Below, one piece after another: positions 1 to 9,942 of a stretch of DNA of 16,491 bases. How positions within the stretch are numbered: position 1 is the stretch's first letter; each line of letters begins with the position of its first letter. The DNA comes from an uncultured Phycisphaerales bacterium (GTDB lineage: Bacteria > Planctomycetota > Phycisphaerae > Sedimentisphaerales > Anaerobacaceae), in NCBI GenBank assembly GCA_937927975.1, contig CALEZT010000198.1, positions 1-16,491 on the forward strand, in the 5' to 3' direction. Under the pieces are notes generated by a model. That model did no database searches. It was not told the origin of the DNA and worked only from the letters and a program-made list of their open reading frames with translations. A program made the position numbers and the translations under genes.

Positions 1-44
1 ATCGTATTCGGTGACTGGAGTTCAGACGTGTGCTCTTCCGATCT
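1..44. other. Illumina adapter contamination at contig end
   Basis: Positions 11-44 are the Illumina TruSeq multiplexing (read 2 side) adapter, beginning GTGACTGGAGTTCAGACGTG and ending in GCTCTTCCGATCT. The preceding AT plus eight bases (3-10, CGTATTCG) fits the end of the P7 sequence followed by an 8-nt index. The adapter reads in frame into the transposase fragment and gives a spurious N-terminus, MTGVQTCALPI, a peptide that recurs in databases as an adapter artefact. These bases are not part of the organism's genome, and real sequence starts at about 45. The adapter identity is recalled knowledge. The index interpretation is inference. Confidence 0.97.
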
Positions 45-319
45 ATTTGGACAAAGCCTATCTCGGCGACCCGGTGCAGGAGGTGGCGCGGGAGTTTGGT
101 TATACGGCCCACGTCCCGCCGCGCGGTGCTCAGGCGCAGGAGATCAAACGCCAGACGCGTCACAAGGTCCGCCGTTGGGTGGTCGAAAGGACCCACAGTT
201 GGATGAACCGCTTCCGGCGGATCCTTATCCGCTGGGAGAAGAAACCCGAGAACTACTTCGCGTTGCTTCATCTGGTCTGTGCCCTTATCACTTATCGAGC
301 GACAGGTCTACTGGGATAG
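45..319 (+). CDS. IS5-type transposase, C-terminal fragment (5' truncated by contig end)
   Basis: This is the last ~91 residues of a DDE transposase of the IS4/IS5 superfamily, which catalyses cut-and-paste movement of an insertion sequence. The fragment starts with YLDKAYLGD, which fits the region of the second catalytic Asp. It continues through a basic stretch to VERTHSWMNRFRRI, where the Glu is the expected third catalytic residue with the Arg-rich helix typical of the family. It ends with LLHLVCALITYRATGLLG and a TAG stop. The first Asp and the N-terminus are missing because the contig begins here, so this is an assembly truncation and not proof of a pseudogene. The codons before position 45 come from adapter sequence. 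Family assignment is from motif recognition; the exact IS cannot be named. Confidence 0.85.
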
Positions 320-328
320 GCTCTTAGC
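45..328 (+). mobile_element. Right end of an IS5-family insertion sequence
   Basis: The transposase fragment is followed within ~10 bases by GATAGGCTCTTAG. Its complement, GAGCCTATC, resembles the terminal inverted repeats I associate with IS5-family elements. The element probably ends at about 324-328, some 40 bases before the tetR promoter. The left end lies off the contig, so inverted repeats and target duplication cannot be compared. An IS copy at this point also explains why the assembly broke here, since multicopy elements commonly terminate contigs. The outer boundary is an estimate. Confidence 0.5.
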
Positions 329-367
329 TTTTGTGCGGATCATTGAAAAAAAAAGACCCGATACCGC

Positions 368-396
368 TTGACATCGGATTTAGTAAGTAATAGATT
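368..396 (+). promoter_or_regulatory. Sigma70-type promoter of the tetR-efflux operon
   Basis: A perfect -35 box TTGACA (368-373) is separated by 17 bases from TAGATT (391-396), which matches the TATAAT consensus at four of six positions. The predicted transcription start falls at about 402-404, on or just before the ATG of the repressor gene at 404. There is no Shine-Dalgarno sequence upstream of that ATG, so the message may be leaderless. The -10 box lies inside the 24-bp palindrome annotated separately, so a bound repressor would block RNA polymerase. Confidence 0.7.
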
Positions 397-404
397 AGTT
401 ACTA
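381..404. promoter_or_regulatory. Palindromic operator, likely TetR-family binding site
   Basis: A 24-bp imperfect palindrome has half-sites TAGTAA-g-TAAT (381-391) and ATTA-g-TTACTA (394-404) around a central AG (392-393). Twenty of 24 positions are symmetric. It covers the -10 box and touches the first base of the repressor's ATG. TetR-family dimers bind palindromes of this size, and divergent or self-overlapping sites are normal for local regulators, so autorepression of the whole efflux operon is the natural reading. Binding is inferred from symmetry and position. Confidence 0.72.
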
Positions 405-1018
405 TGAAGAAGAAAACCACAGGGGCACGTCTCCCGGCGGATAAGCGGCGCGCGATCACGGTGCAAGCCGTGCTTGATCTGGCCGCCGTCGGAAATCCCG
501 CCGAAATCACAACCGGCGCCATTGCCGACCGTATGCAGATCACGCAGGGTGCGTTGTTCCGCCATTTTGAGACCAAGGACGCGATCTGGCAGGCGGTCAT
601 AGAGTGGGTGACCAAGCGTGTGTTGACACGGGTGGACGAGGCAACGCGGACGACGAAGTCGCCCCTGGAGGCTCTGCAGGCCGTCTTCATGGCCCACATC
701 GAGTCCCATGTTCGGCGGCCAGGGGTGCCACGAATTGTATTCGGCGAACTCCAACGTACCGGAGATACCCCGACCAAACGCATGGTGCGAACATTCATGG
801 GTCGGTATGTCGAGCGACTTCAATCGCTCATCGAACAGGCCAAGGTCCAGGGCGAAATAGCCACTGATGTTGATACCAAAGCCGCCGCGACCTTGTTCGT
901 TGGAATGGTCCAAGGCCTGGTTGTTCAATCGTTGGTGTCCGGGAAAATCGGAATCGTCCGAGCGAACGCCCCCGAAGTCTTTGCCATTTACCTCCGCGGC
1001 ATCAGGAGAAGGCCATGA
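404..1018 (+). CDS. TetR/AcrR-family transcriptional repressor
   Basis: This 204-residue protein has the usual length for the family. Its N-terminal helix-turn-helix spans residues ~25-60 and contains ITTGAIADRMQITQGALFRHFETKDAIW, split as ITTGAIADRM and QITQGALFRHF, the classic TetR recognition-helix pattern. The rest is an all-helical ligand and dimerisation domain. A possible upstream TTG start at 368 is part of the -35 box, so ATG 404 is preferred. No Shine-Dalgarno precedes 404, which fits a leaderless transcript. The stop overlaps the start of the membrane-fusion gene by four bases (ATGA). Its place as first gene of an exporter operon, with a palindrome over its own promoter, suggests a substrate-responsive repressor of the exporter. 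The ligand is unknown. Confidence 0.92.
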   Translation: MKKKTTGARLPADKRRAITVQAVLDLAAVGNPAEITTGAIADRMQITQGALFRHFETKDAIWQAVIEWVTKRVLTRVDEATRTTKSPLEALQAVFMAHIESHVRRPGVPRIVFGELQRTGDTPTKRMVRTFMGRYVERLQSLIEQAKVQGEIATDVDTKAAATLFVGMVQGLVVQSLVSGKIGIVRANAPEVFAIYLRGIRRRP

Positions 1019-2208
1019 AACGATTTCACATCCGAGGCCGCACGCTGGCAATGATCGGCGTGCTCGTCCCGCTGCTGGCTCTATTCATCTATGTCGCACT
1101 CCGCTCGGGACCTCTGGCCCCGGTTTTGGTGACGGCGACTACCGTCGAGAACCAAGCCATCATGCCCGCGTTGTTCGGGATTGGCATCGTCGAGGCGCGC
1201 TATACGTATCGTATCGGTCCCACGTCCGGCGGACGGGTCAGGCAGGTGGACGTGGACGTGGGCGACCGGGTTCGACCCGGTCAATTGCTGGGCGAAATGG
1301 ATCCCGTTGACCTTGACGATCGAGTCGCGGCGATGGACGCCGCTCTGAATCGCGCGGAGTCCGAGCTTGCCGCGGCCGAGGCGCACGTCCGGGACGCGAC
1401 GGCTCGCATGACCTATGCCGAGACACAAGCGCGACGTTACGAACAACTCGTACAGGCTGATGCGGCGAGCGAAGAAGTCCTCGACGCCAAGCGGCAGGAA
1501 CTGCAAGTGGCCGAAGCGAGTCTTGCGAGCGCCCATGCCAATCTGGACGCGACTCGTCACGAGCGGGTGCGCGTCAGTTCCGATCTCGATGCTCTCGTTA
1601 AGCAACGCGCCAACCTGCGCCTGATCGCACCGGCGGACGGGCTCGTGGTATCGCGCAATGCGGAAGCCGGCGCTACGGTGGTCACGGGGCAACCCGTGGT
1701 TGAGCTGGTGGATACGGGAAGTCTATGGATCAATGTGCGGTTCGACCAATTTAACGCCGCCGGTCTGCAACCTGATCTTCCGGCTCAGGTCGTGCTGCGT
1801 TCACAAGGTGGACGGAAGCTCGTCGGACGGGTGTTGCGCGTAGAGCCGCTCGCCGATTCGGTGACGGAGGAAATTCTGGCCAAAGTGGCCTTCAACTCCG
1901 TCCCGGAACCCTTGCCGCCCATCGGCGAATTGGCCGAGGTCACCGTGACGTTACCTGCACTGCCGGCCACGCCGACGCTACCCAACGCGTGTGTGCAACT
2001 GGTCAACGGCGATCTTGGGGTTTGGCTGATCGAAGACGGCACGCTGCGGTTTACACCCATCAAAGCTGGCGCGCACGATCTCAATGGCCGCATACAGATT
2101 CTTGAGGGGCTCCAGCCGGGCGACCGCATAGTCGTATACAGCCGACGCATGCTGGACCGCCGCGCCCGCGTCAAGGTCGTCGAGCACTTGCCGGAGGAAC
2201 CGCGATGA
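1015..2208 (+). CDS. HlyD/RND-type periplasmic adaptor (membrane-fusion protein)
   Basis: This 397-residue adaptor links an inner-membrane pump to an outer-membrane channel. An N-terminal membrane anchor (about residues 9-30) follows a basic start, MKRFHIRGR. A lipoyl half-motif (GGRVRQVDVDVGDRVRPGQ) is followed by a long alanine- and glutamate-rich alpha-helical hairpin (residues ~100-200). The second lipoyl half, IAPADGLVVSRNAEAGATV, comes next, then beta-barrel and membrane-proximal domains ending near LQPGDRIVV. The start ATG overlaps the tetR stop, and an AGGAGAAGG Shine-Dalgarno sits just upstream. The end overlaps the permease gene by ATGA. The ABC permease next door points to a MacA/DevB-like role and not an RND partner. 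The substrate cannot be told. Confidence 0.92.
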   Translation: MKRFHIRGRTLAMIGVLVPLLALFIYVALRSGPLAPVLVTATTVENQAIMPALFGIGIVEARYTYRIGPTSGGRVRQVDVDVGDRVRPGQLLGEMDPVDLDDRVAAMDAALNRAESELAAAEAHVRDATARMTYAETQARRYEQLVQADAASEEVLDAKRQELQVAEASLASAHANLDATRHERVRVSSDLDALVKQRANLRLIAPADGLVVSRNAEAGATVVTGQPVVELVDTGSLWINVRFDQFNAAGLQPDLPAQVVLRSQGGRKLVGRVLRVEPLADSVTEEILAKVAFNSVPEPLPPIGELAEVTVTLPALPATPTLPNACVQLVNGDLGVWLIEDGTLRFTPIKAGAHDLNGRIQILEGLQPGDRIVVYSRRMLDRRARVKVVEHLPEEPR

Positions 2209-3407
2209 TCAGTCTAGCCGGACGCGACATCCAGCATGCCTGGGGCAAGTTCGTCTTTACGGGGGTGGGCTTGGGGCTCTTGATCGGCGTGACCCTGACC
2301 ATGGCCGGGGTATATCGCGGCATGGTGGACGACGCGATGGTCTTGCTCGACAACAGCGGCGCCGACTTGTGGGTGGTGCAGAAAGATACCCTCGGCCCTT
2401 ATGCCGAACCGTCCAGTCTGCAGGATGATCTCTATCGCGGACTTCTTGCCATGCCCGGCGTGGCCCGTGCGGCCAACGTTACCTATCTGACCATGCAGGT
2501 TCGCCAAGCCGAGCGCGATGTACGCGCCATGGTGGTCGGCGTCCTGCCGGGCGACCTGGGCCAACCCGGACAGCCCCGTTATCTCGTGGCCGGACGGCAT
2601 ATTACCCGGAGCCACTATGAAGCCGTGGCGGATGTGACCGCCAGATTCGGACTTGGCGACCGCCTTCGGATTCGGCGTAACGATTATACCGTGGTCGGGC
2701 TGACCCGGCGCATGGTGTCATCCGGTGGCGATCCGATGATCTTCATTCCCTTGAAGGATGCGCAGGAAGCGCAGTTTCTGAAGGACAACGACGCCATCGT
2801 CCAACAGCGGCGGCGAACCGCCGCAATTCCCGCCTTTAACCGGCCCGAGGTGCCGGGTCTGTTGGACGCGGTGATCGGCTCGCAAAGCGCCAACCCGTAT
2901 GTCAACGCCGTGCTGGTACAGATCAAGCCGGGGCATACCCCTGACGAGGTGGCCGAACCCATCCGACGATGGCAACGCCTCCAGGTTTATACACGTGCGG
3001 AGATGCAGGAGATTCTGGTGGGCAAGCTGATCGCCACGTCGGCGCGACAAATCGGCATGTTTCTGGTGATTCTGGCCGTCGTGAGCGCGGCAATCGTCGC
3101 CTTCATCATCTACACTCTGACTCTAGGCAAGATACGCGAGATTGCCGTACTCAAGTTGATCGGCACCAAAAACCGCACGATTGCCGGTATGATCATGCAG
3201 CAAGCGGTGGCCTTGGGCGTGCTTGGTTTCATCGTCGGAAGAATCGCCGCCACCTACTGGGCCGGCATATTCCCCAAGTACGTTTTGCTCCTGCCGGGCG
3301 ACTCGGCGCGCGGCATCGTCGCCGTGGTGGTGATGTGCGCTCTGGCCAGCCTGCTGGCCATCTATGCCGCGCTCAAAGTGGACCCGGCGGAAGCGATAGG
3401 TGGGTGA
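2205..3407 (+). CDS. ABC transporter permease, MacB/DevC (FtsX-like) type
   Basis: This 400-residue inner-membrane protein has the four-helix layout of the MacB/FtsX/DevC superfamily. One N-terminal transmembrane segment (residues ~14-38, GVGLGLLIGVTLTMAGVY) is followed by a large periplasmic domain (~40-275). Three C-terminal segments follow: near residues 284-308 (MFLVILAVVSAAIVAFIIYT), ~325-350, and ~372-392. The short loop KIREIAVLKLIGTKNR after the second segment is the conserved coupling region that contacts the ATPase. Such proteins act as mechanotransmitters and not as classical channels. The 400-residue length matches DevC better than MacB, which is fused to its ATPase. Here the ATPase is a separate gene directly downstream. 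Confidence 0.92.
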   Translation: MISLAGRDIQHAWGKFVFTGVGLGLLIGVTLTMAGVYRGMVDDAMVLLDNSGADLWVVQKDTLGPYAEPSSLQDDLYRGLLAMPGVARAANVTYLTMQVRQAERDVRAMVVGVLPGDLGQPGQPRYLVAGRHITRSHYEAVADVTARFGLGDRLRIRRNDYTVVGLTRRMVSSGGDPMIFIPLKDAQEAQFLKDNDAIVQQRRRTAAIPAFNRPEVPGLLDAVIGSQSANPYVNAVLVQIKPGHTPDEVAEPIRRWQRLQVYTRAEMQEILVGKLIATSARQIGMFLVILAVVSAAIVAFIIYTLTLGKIREIAVLKLIGTKNRTIAGMIMQQAVALGVLGFIVGRIAATYWAGIFPKYVLLLPGDSARGIVAVVVMCALASLLAIYAALKVDPAEAIGG

Positions 3408-3408
3408 T

Positions 3409-4119
3409 ATGCACGAAAAAGGCATACGAGTTGAGAACTTGCGCAAACGCTACGGCAAAGGCGAGACAGCGGTGGACGCCCTCAAAGGCGTTGACATGCA
3501 GGTGGCTCCCGGCGAAGTGGTCGGTTTGATCGGGCCTTCGGGTTCCGGCAAAACCACCATGCTCCAATGCCTCGGCGCGGTGATTGAGCCGTCCGACGGA
3601 CGCATGACTCTGGGCGACGAGGTGATCTATGATAGCGGCTGGCAAATCAAGGATTTGCGTGCGCTGCGGCGCGACAAAATCGGTTTCGTGTTTCAGGCCC
3701 CCTACCTGATCCCATTTCTCAACGTCACTGACAATGTTGCATTGTTGCCCATGCTGGCTGGACGTTCCAATGCGGAAGCCCGCAAGCGCGCCATGGACCT
3801 GCTGGAAGCGCTGGATGTCGCGCATCGGGCCCATGCCATGCCGTCGCAGCTCTCCGGCGGCGAGCAGCAGCGGGTGTCCATCGCGCGAGCGCTGGTCAAC
3901 CGCCCGCCCGTGATTCTTGCCGATGAACCTACCGCGCCGCTTGACAGTGAGCGTGCGCTGGCCGTGATCCGTATTCTCAACCACATGGCTCGTCAATACG
4001 AGACGGCCGTCATCGTCGTCACGCACGATGAGAAAATCATCCCGACCTTCAAGCGCATCTGCCATATCCGCGACGGACGCACGCAAGAAGAGACCGGCGA
4101 GGGGAGGGCATTCGAATGA
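3409..4119 (+). CDS. ABC transporter ATP-binding protein, LolD/MacB type
   Basis: This 236-residue ATPase would power the permease and adaptor. Walker A is GPSGSGKTT (residues ~42-50). The Q-loop sits in GFVFQAPYLIPFLNV, the ABC signature is LSGGEQQRVSIARAL, Walker B is VILADEPTAPLDS, and the switch His is in VIVVTHDE. The D-loop context TAPLDS carries Pro where Asn or Gly is common in this subfamily, a mild oddity. ATG 3409 lies one base after the permease stop. A GTG at 3400 would overlap the permease gene and add three residues. ATG is preferred, with AGGTGGG just upstream as a weak Shine-Dalgarno. The stop overlaps the outer-membrane gene by ATGA. Confidence 0.93.
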   Translation: MHEKGIRVENLRKRYGKGETAVDALKGVDMQVAPGEVVGLIGPSGSGKTTMLQCLGAVIEPSDGRMTLGDEVIYDSGWQIKDLRALRRDKIGFVFQAPYLIPFLNVTDNVALLPMLAGRSNAEARKRAMDLLEALDVAHRAHAMPSQLSGGEQQRVSIARALVNRPPVILADEPTAPLDSERALAVIRILNHMARQYETAVIVVTHDEKIIPTFKRICHIRDGRTQEETGEGRAFE

Positions 4120-5684
4120 AGACGGACTGTTCAGTTAGCAGAGGAACCATGAAGGTACCGACAACCCTTCGACGTGCGACGGGGCCGGTTTGCCTGATCC
4201 TGTTCCTGGTCGGTTGCGCCACGGGTCCGGATTTCACAACACCGGCCCCGCCCACCGCCTCCGGTTACACCGCGTTGGCTTTGCCCGCGCACACGGCGGC
4301 CTCTTCAACCGCGCTGGGCAGCGTGCAGTGGTTTGTGGAAGGTATGCCGATTAAGACACAATGGTGGCGGGCATTCGGATCGCCAGAACTGGATGCGCTG
4401 ATCGAAGAAGCCCTGCGGGCCAGCCCCACCCTGGAAGCGGCAGAGGCCACCTTGCGTCAAGCGCGCCACACATACGAGGCGAGGGCGGGGTCCACACGGT
4501 ATCCGCAGGCGAACGCCAATCTGAGCGGAGGGCGGAAAGCCGTCACGGGCGCCGCCATAGGGCAACCAGACGGTGAAAACACCTTCAATCTCTACAGCGC
4601 CTCGGTAAACGTGCGTTATGATCTCGATCTGTTCGGCGGCAATCGCCGGGCGCTTGAAGCGCTCGCCGCGCAAACCGGTTACCAACGCTTTCAACTCGAA
4701 AACGCACGCCTGATCCTGGCAGCCAACGTCGCCGGCACGGCCATCACGCAAGCGCGCCTGGCCGCGCAGATCGAGGCCGCCGAGTGCATTCTTGGTGCCC
4801 AGGCGGAACAACTCGACCTCACGCACCAACGACTCACACTTGGTGCCGCTTCGCAAAACGATGTGCTGGCGCTGCAAACACAAATGGAACAGACCCGCGC
4901 CGACATTTCGGCGCTGCGCAATGGACTGGACCAGGCAACCCATCTGCTTGCCACGCTGATCAACCAGACACCGTCCGTCGCCACCCTTCCGTGGTTTACC
5001 CTCGCGGACTTCACGCTGCCGTCCGAACTGCCGTTGCAGGTGCCGTCCGAACTGGTGCGCCAGCGCCCGGACATCCGAGCCTCCGAAGCGCTGTTGCAGA
5101 CCGCCAACGCGCAATACGGCGTGGCCGTCTCCAAGCTATATCCGCAGATTACGCTCAGCGCCGATGTGGGCTCGCAGGCGCTCACTGTGGACAAGCTGAT
5201 CGGTGCCGGCTCTTTGATCTGGGCGATGGCGGGACAGTTGGCACAACCCTTGTTCAACCGCGGCCTACGCGCCGAGGCTCGCGCCGCAGAAGCAGACTCT
5301 GACGCCGCCGCCGCTTATTATCGGGAAACCGTTCTGCAGGCATTTCGCAATGTCGCCGATGTGTTGCGTGCACTCGACCATGACGCACAAGCCTTGGCGG
5401 CGCAAGCTGCCGCAGACGCCTCGGCGCAAGAATCGCTCGAACTCGTGCGCCAGCGACATGCCCTTGGCGCGGCACATTATCTCGATGTGCTGACGGCGCA
5501 ACAGCAGGCGGAGTCGACGCGCATGGCCCTGTTTGCCGCCCAAGCTCAGCGCCTGACAGATACCATTGCGTTCTATTCCGCCATGGGGGGCGGATGGACG
5601 TACGACGCAGGCGTGGCATTAGAAGAACCGGTCCGCGCGGCCGTCACGAAACAGTTCGAGAGTTCAAAAGGCCATGGAAACTGA
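4116..5684 (+). CDS. TolC/NodT-family outer-membrane efflux lipoprotein
   Basis: This 522-residue trimeric channel protein completes the exporter. The signal CLILFLVGC ends in a lipobox (LVGC followed by ATGPDF), so the mature protein should be lipid-anchored, as in NodT/OprM relatives. The N-terminal region TQWWRAFGSPELDALIEEAL is typical of the family, and two OEP repeats follow. The first repeat has LGAASQNDVLALQTQ and the second LGAAHYLDVLTAQQQ, at matching places in the hairpins. LYPQITLSADVG lies in between. ATG 4116 overlaps the ATPase stop and has a strong GGGGAGGG behind it. ATG 4149 has its own GAGGA and gives a more standard signal peptide of ~23 residues, so it is a real alternative (511 aa). 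No terminator hairpin with a T-run was seen after the stop. Confidence 0.93.
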   Translation: MKTDCSVSRGTMKVPTTLRRATGPVCLILFLVGCATGPDFTTPAPPTASGYTALALPAHTAASSTALGSVQWFVEGMPIKTQWWRAFGSPELDALIEEALRASPTLEAAEATLRQARHTYEARAGSTRYPQANANLSGGRKAVTGAAIGQPDGENTFNLYSASVNVRYDLDLFGGNRRALEALAAQTGYQRFQLENARLILAANVAGTAITQARLAAQIEAAECILGAQAEQLDLTHQRLTLGAASQNDVLALQTQMEQTRADISALRNGLDQATHLLATLINQTPSVATLPWFTLADFTLPSELPLQVPSELVRQRPDIRASEALLQTANAQYGVAVSKLYPQITLSADVGSQALTVDKLIGAGSLIWAMAGQLAQPLFNRGLRAEARAAEADSDAAAAYYRETVLQAFRNVADVLRALDHDAQALAAQAAADASAQESLELVRQRHALGAAHYLDVLTAQQQAESTRMALFAAQAQRLTDTIAFYSAMGGGWTYDAGVALEEPVRAAVTKQFESSKGHGN

Positions 5685-6187
5685 AAGCGGCGCATAGCGA
5701 TGCTCCCTGCCCGGCGGTGTCGCGCGGACACACGGGAACCAAACGCGCAGGCTGGCCCTATGGCTTGAGAGAGAGGGAATCCGCCACCGGTCCGGCGGTT
5801 GCCGGCGTGCCGGAAGTGGACGTCTCAGCCGGTGAGGCGGCTCCGTTCGCCGAGGTCTTCCGAGATGGGGGCATGGTAGGGTAACACCCTATAGATCGAT
5901 TCCGCTGAAGAACCTGAGTCTTGGGACCGCGTGTATTCTCTGTCGGGAGCATCTATTTGGCGGCGCGGATTTGCAGGGGAGGTGGCCTTGGGGAAGTTCC
6001 AGAGGTCGGAAGGCGTGCGGTTGCCCCCTGCGAAACGATGCCACCGTTTCCATACGACTGCACATCTCCTTTCTCCCGTAGGGTGCAAGTATTATCTCAT
6101 CATAAGTGCTTATGCCGACCGATCTTTTGCCCCGATCAGACGAAAGCGATTGCCCGCACCACCTTGGTCCAGTAGCCTGTGGGGACT
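5685..6187. other. Gene-poor stretch with small palindromes
   Basis: No ORF here has a recognisable domain or a good ribosome binding site, and the reading frames that stay open look like high-GC noise. Small structures are present: a 5-bp hairpin (GTGTC/GACAC, 5717-5731) shortly after the efflux operon, a 6-bp stem with 7-nt loop (GAAACG/CGTTTC, 6032-6050), and a 14-bp near-palindrome CATAAG-TG-CTTATG (6101-6114). None has a following T-run, so none is a convincing terminator. The AT-richer part at about 6080-6115 just before the transposase remnant could be the 5' flank of an old insertion element. Confidence 0.5.
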
Positions 6188-6427
6188 ATGAGAGAGAACC
6201 TCTGGCTTACGCTCGTGACGTGCTTGGCATACTGCGTCGACAAAGAGCATTGGAAGGCCATCGACTACCTCAAAGAGCAGGTCCGCGTCCTGAAGGAACA
6301 GCAAGAGAAGGACATCAGGCATCATGGGCACCACCCTGTTAGTACGCGGGCGATGGGCCTTCGTTCTCCCCAGTTGGCCGGACAGGGTCGAAGAGTCTGT
6401 GGGTCGAGGTGGGTTCTTCATCAATAG
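6188..6427 (+). pseudogene. Truncated N-terminus of an integrase-type transposase
   Basis: The reading frame from ATG 6188 begins MRENLWLTLVTCLAYCVDKE and continues to about residue 43 with YLKEQVRVLKEQQEKD. A hydrophobic start followed by a short coiled coil of the pattern (L/Y)xxENxxLxxQ resembles the N-terminus of IS3/IS481-like integrase-core transposases. In those proteins it leads into an Arg-rich helix-turn-helix. Here that homology stops at about 6315, and the rest of the frame (to 6427) looks unrelated. The DDE catalytic core is absent. I read this as a decayed or deleted IS copy between the efflux operon and the restriction operon. Family assignment rests on ~40 residues and is tentative. 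Confidence 0.42.
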
Positions 6428-6679
6428 TGAGACGCGGAAGAGCGCCTGTACAGACGGGGCACTGGGGCAGCGATAGACCGCCACTGGCTTGTTTTGGCTG
6501 TCAGAATCCCCTTGCTCCAGCCGATGTATCCCGGTAGGATTCGGGCGATTCCAAGAGTATTTGAAGGTTGAGGGGCCGCGATATGGCGGAGAAATTGCCG
6601 GTTATCGTCGGTGATTGGGGGACGATATCTTTCTGCCCACTTGCCAAGCACCCAGAGACACTAGGACTGCGATAATCTC
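6428..6679. other. Non-coding leader upstream of hsdM
   Basis: No gene is supported. A minus-strand frame running from about 6500 down to 6339 contains a CPVC pair (6450-6461) but has no start codon and only ~53 codons, so it could at most be a remnant. Immediately before the hsdM start, GATAAT (6671-6676) resembles a -10 box, but it has no -35 at the right spacing and would start transcription inside the gene. I could not place the hsdM promoter with confidence. Confidence 0.4.
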
Positions 6680-8745
<2,066 letters not shown>

Positions 8746-8746
<1 letters not shown>

Positions 8747-9942
8747 TGGCAAAGCGCGTAATCGAAAAGACCGACGAGACTGGCAATTGCATTTTTCGAA
8801 TTGATCGTGGGACCAAGTCGGGCACGTATTACGTGAAGCAGGGCTCCTATCAACGGGATTTGGTCCCGGAAATAGAGCTTGAAGGATTCGACACGCTGCC
8901 CACGGGACTCTGGAGAGATGGAAAAGGATTCACCAAGGGCGGCTTACGCGTCTTGAAAGCCGTTGCCGAGGAAATAGACAATCCGAAGGCCCGCCTCAGT
9001 ACCAGACGCCCATCTGCGATTCGCGGCAGGACAGTGACGATCAATCACAAGGATCTCAAGAGAATAGGCGCAACGGTTCGTCGGATAGACAGCGAGCGAG
9101 CTGCCGAGACACGCGGCGAAATCCTGAGTTTCTTGGCGGAGGTCTTCCCAACTCATTTCGATGCTGAAGAGGCCAAATCGTCATATCGTCCCGGACAGAT
9201 CGCAGCACTCCTGAAGGACGAGAGGATTGTTGGACAGATGTCCGACGCTGATAAGGAAGCATTATTTGAGTTGTACCCGGCTCTCGTTCAGAATCAGGAT
9301 TTCACGCTTCGATCCTCAGCGAGACTCAGGTTCATCATGGAGGGCATGGGCGCCACCAAGACAGTCTACCTGGAGAAGGTGATCCACGCGTTTGAATGCA
9401 GACTGTCGAAGAAGAGCCACGAACATGTATGGCAAACATTCCTTCGGGAACATATTCTGATGATGCTCAACACATACGCGGCGGTAATCGAGAAGCCGAA
9501 TGTCGCCATTGCCGTCAAGTATCCTGATTTCATGTTGGTCGATGCTTATGGCTATGTCGATATCTACGAGATCAAGACGCCCCAGACTGACGTGCTCAAG
9601 TACGACGATGGGAGGGACAACTACTACTGGTCAACAGAGGCGGCTCGGGCCATCAGTCAGACGGAAAAGTATCTTGACCACGTGAGCAAGAACCGCCTCG
9701 CCATCGCTGAAGATTTGAAACGCAAAAAGGGTACGGAGGTAAATCTGGTGAGACCGCGAGGTTTCGTTGTTGTGGGGACCCGCAAGCAACTGGTCAACCA
9801 GACCATGAAGGATGATTTCCGAATCCTGAATGACAGTCTGAAGAACATAGACATACTGTTCTTCGATGATCTTCTGGACAACGTGAGACTCCTCCATCAG
9901 CGTCTCAAGGCGGGCGACGATCATACGGAGGAGAAGGCATGA
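8746..9942 (+). CDS. sduA: Shedu-like nuclease (DUF4263, SduA-type) inside the type I R-M operon
   Basis: This 398-residue protein carries a C-terminal DUF4263 domain, the defining domain of the Shedu anti-phage protein SduA. HVWQTFLREH (around residues 228-236) is the lead motif. The PD-(D/E)xK nuclease core follows: D261 in KYPDFMLVD, then E275 and K277 in DIYEIKTP, 14 residues apart. The region after it, with EAARAISQTEKYLDHV and RPRGFVVVGTRKQL, also fits the family. The N-terminal ~200 residues are unrecognised and could be the sensing or regulatory part. The gene starts in TAATG with hsdM (GGGGGA Shine-Dalgarno) and ends in ATGA with hsdS, so it is co-translated with the restriction subunits. 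Known Shedu systems are usually a single gene, so this position suggests either a cooperating nuclease or a guest carried in the operon. Confidence 0.85.

Noticed and set aside
5717..5731. Hairpin GTGTC/GACAC after the efflux operon as a terminator.
   Set aside because: The stem is only five pairs and there is no T-run after it.
5825..6088. Minus-strand 87-codon frame upstream of the transposase remnant.
   Set aside because: Its composition looks like GC-rich noise, there is no ribosome binding site or domain, and it crosses two hairpins.
6339..6500. Minus-strand frame with CPVC pair, possibly a zinc-ribbon gene.
   Set aside because: It has no start codon, is only ~53 codons long, has just one CxxC pair, and no family could be recognised.
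6671..6676. GATAAT as a -10 box for hsdM.
   Set aside because: No -35 element at 16-18 bases, and the transcription start would fall inside the start of the gene.
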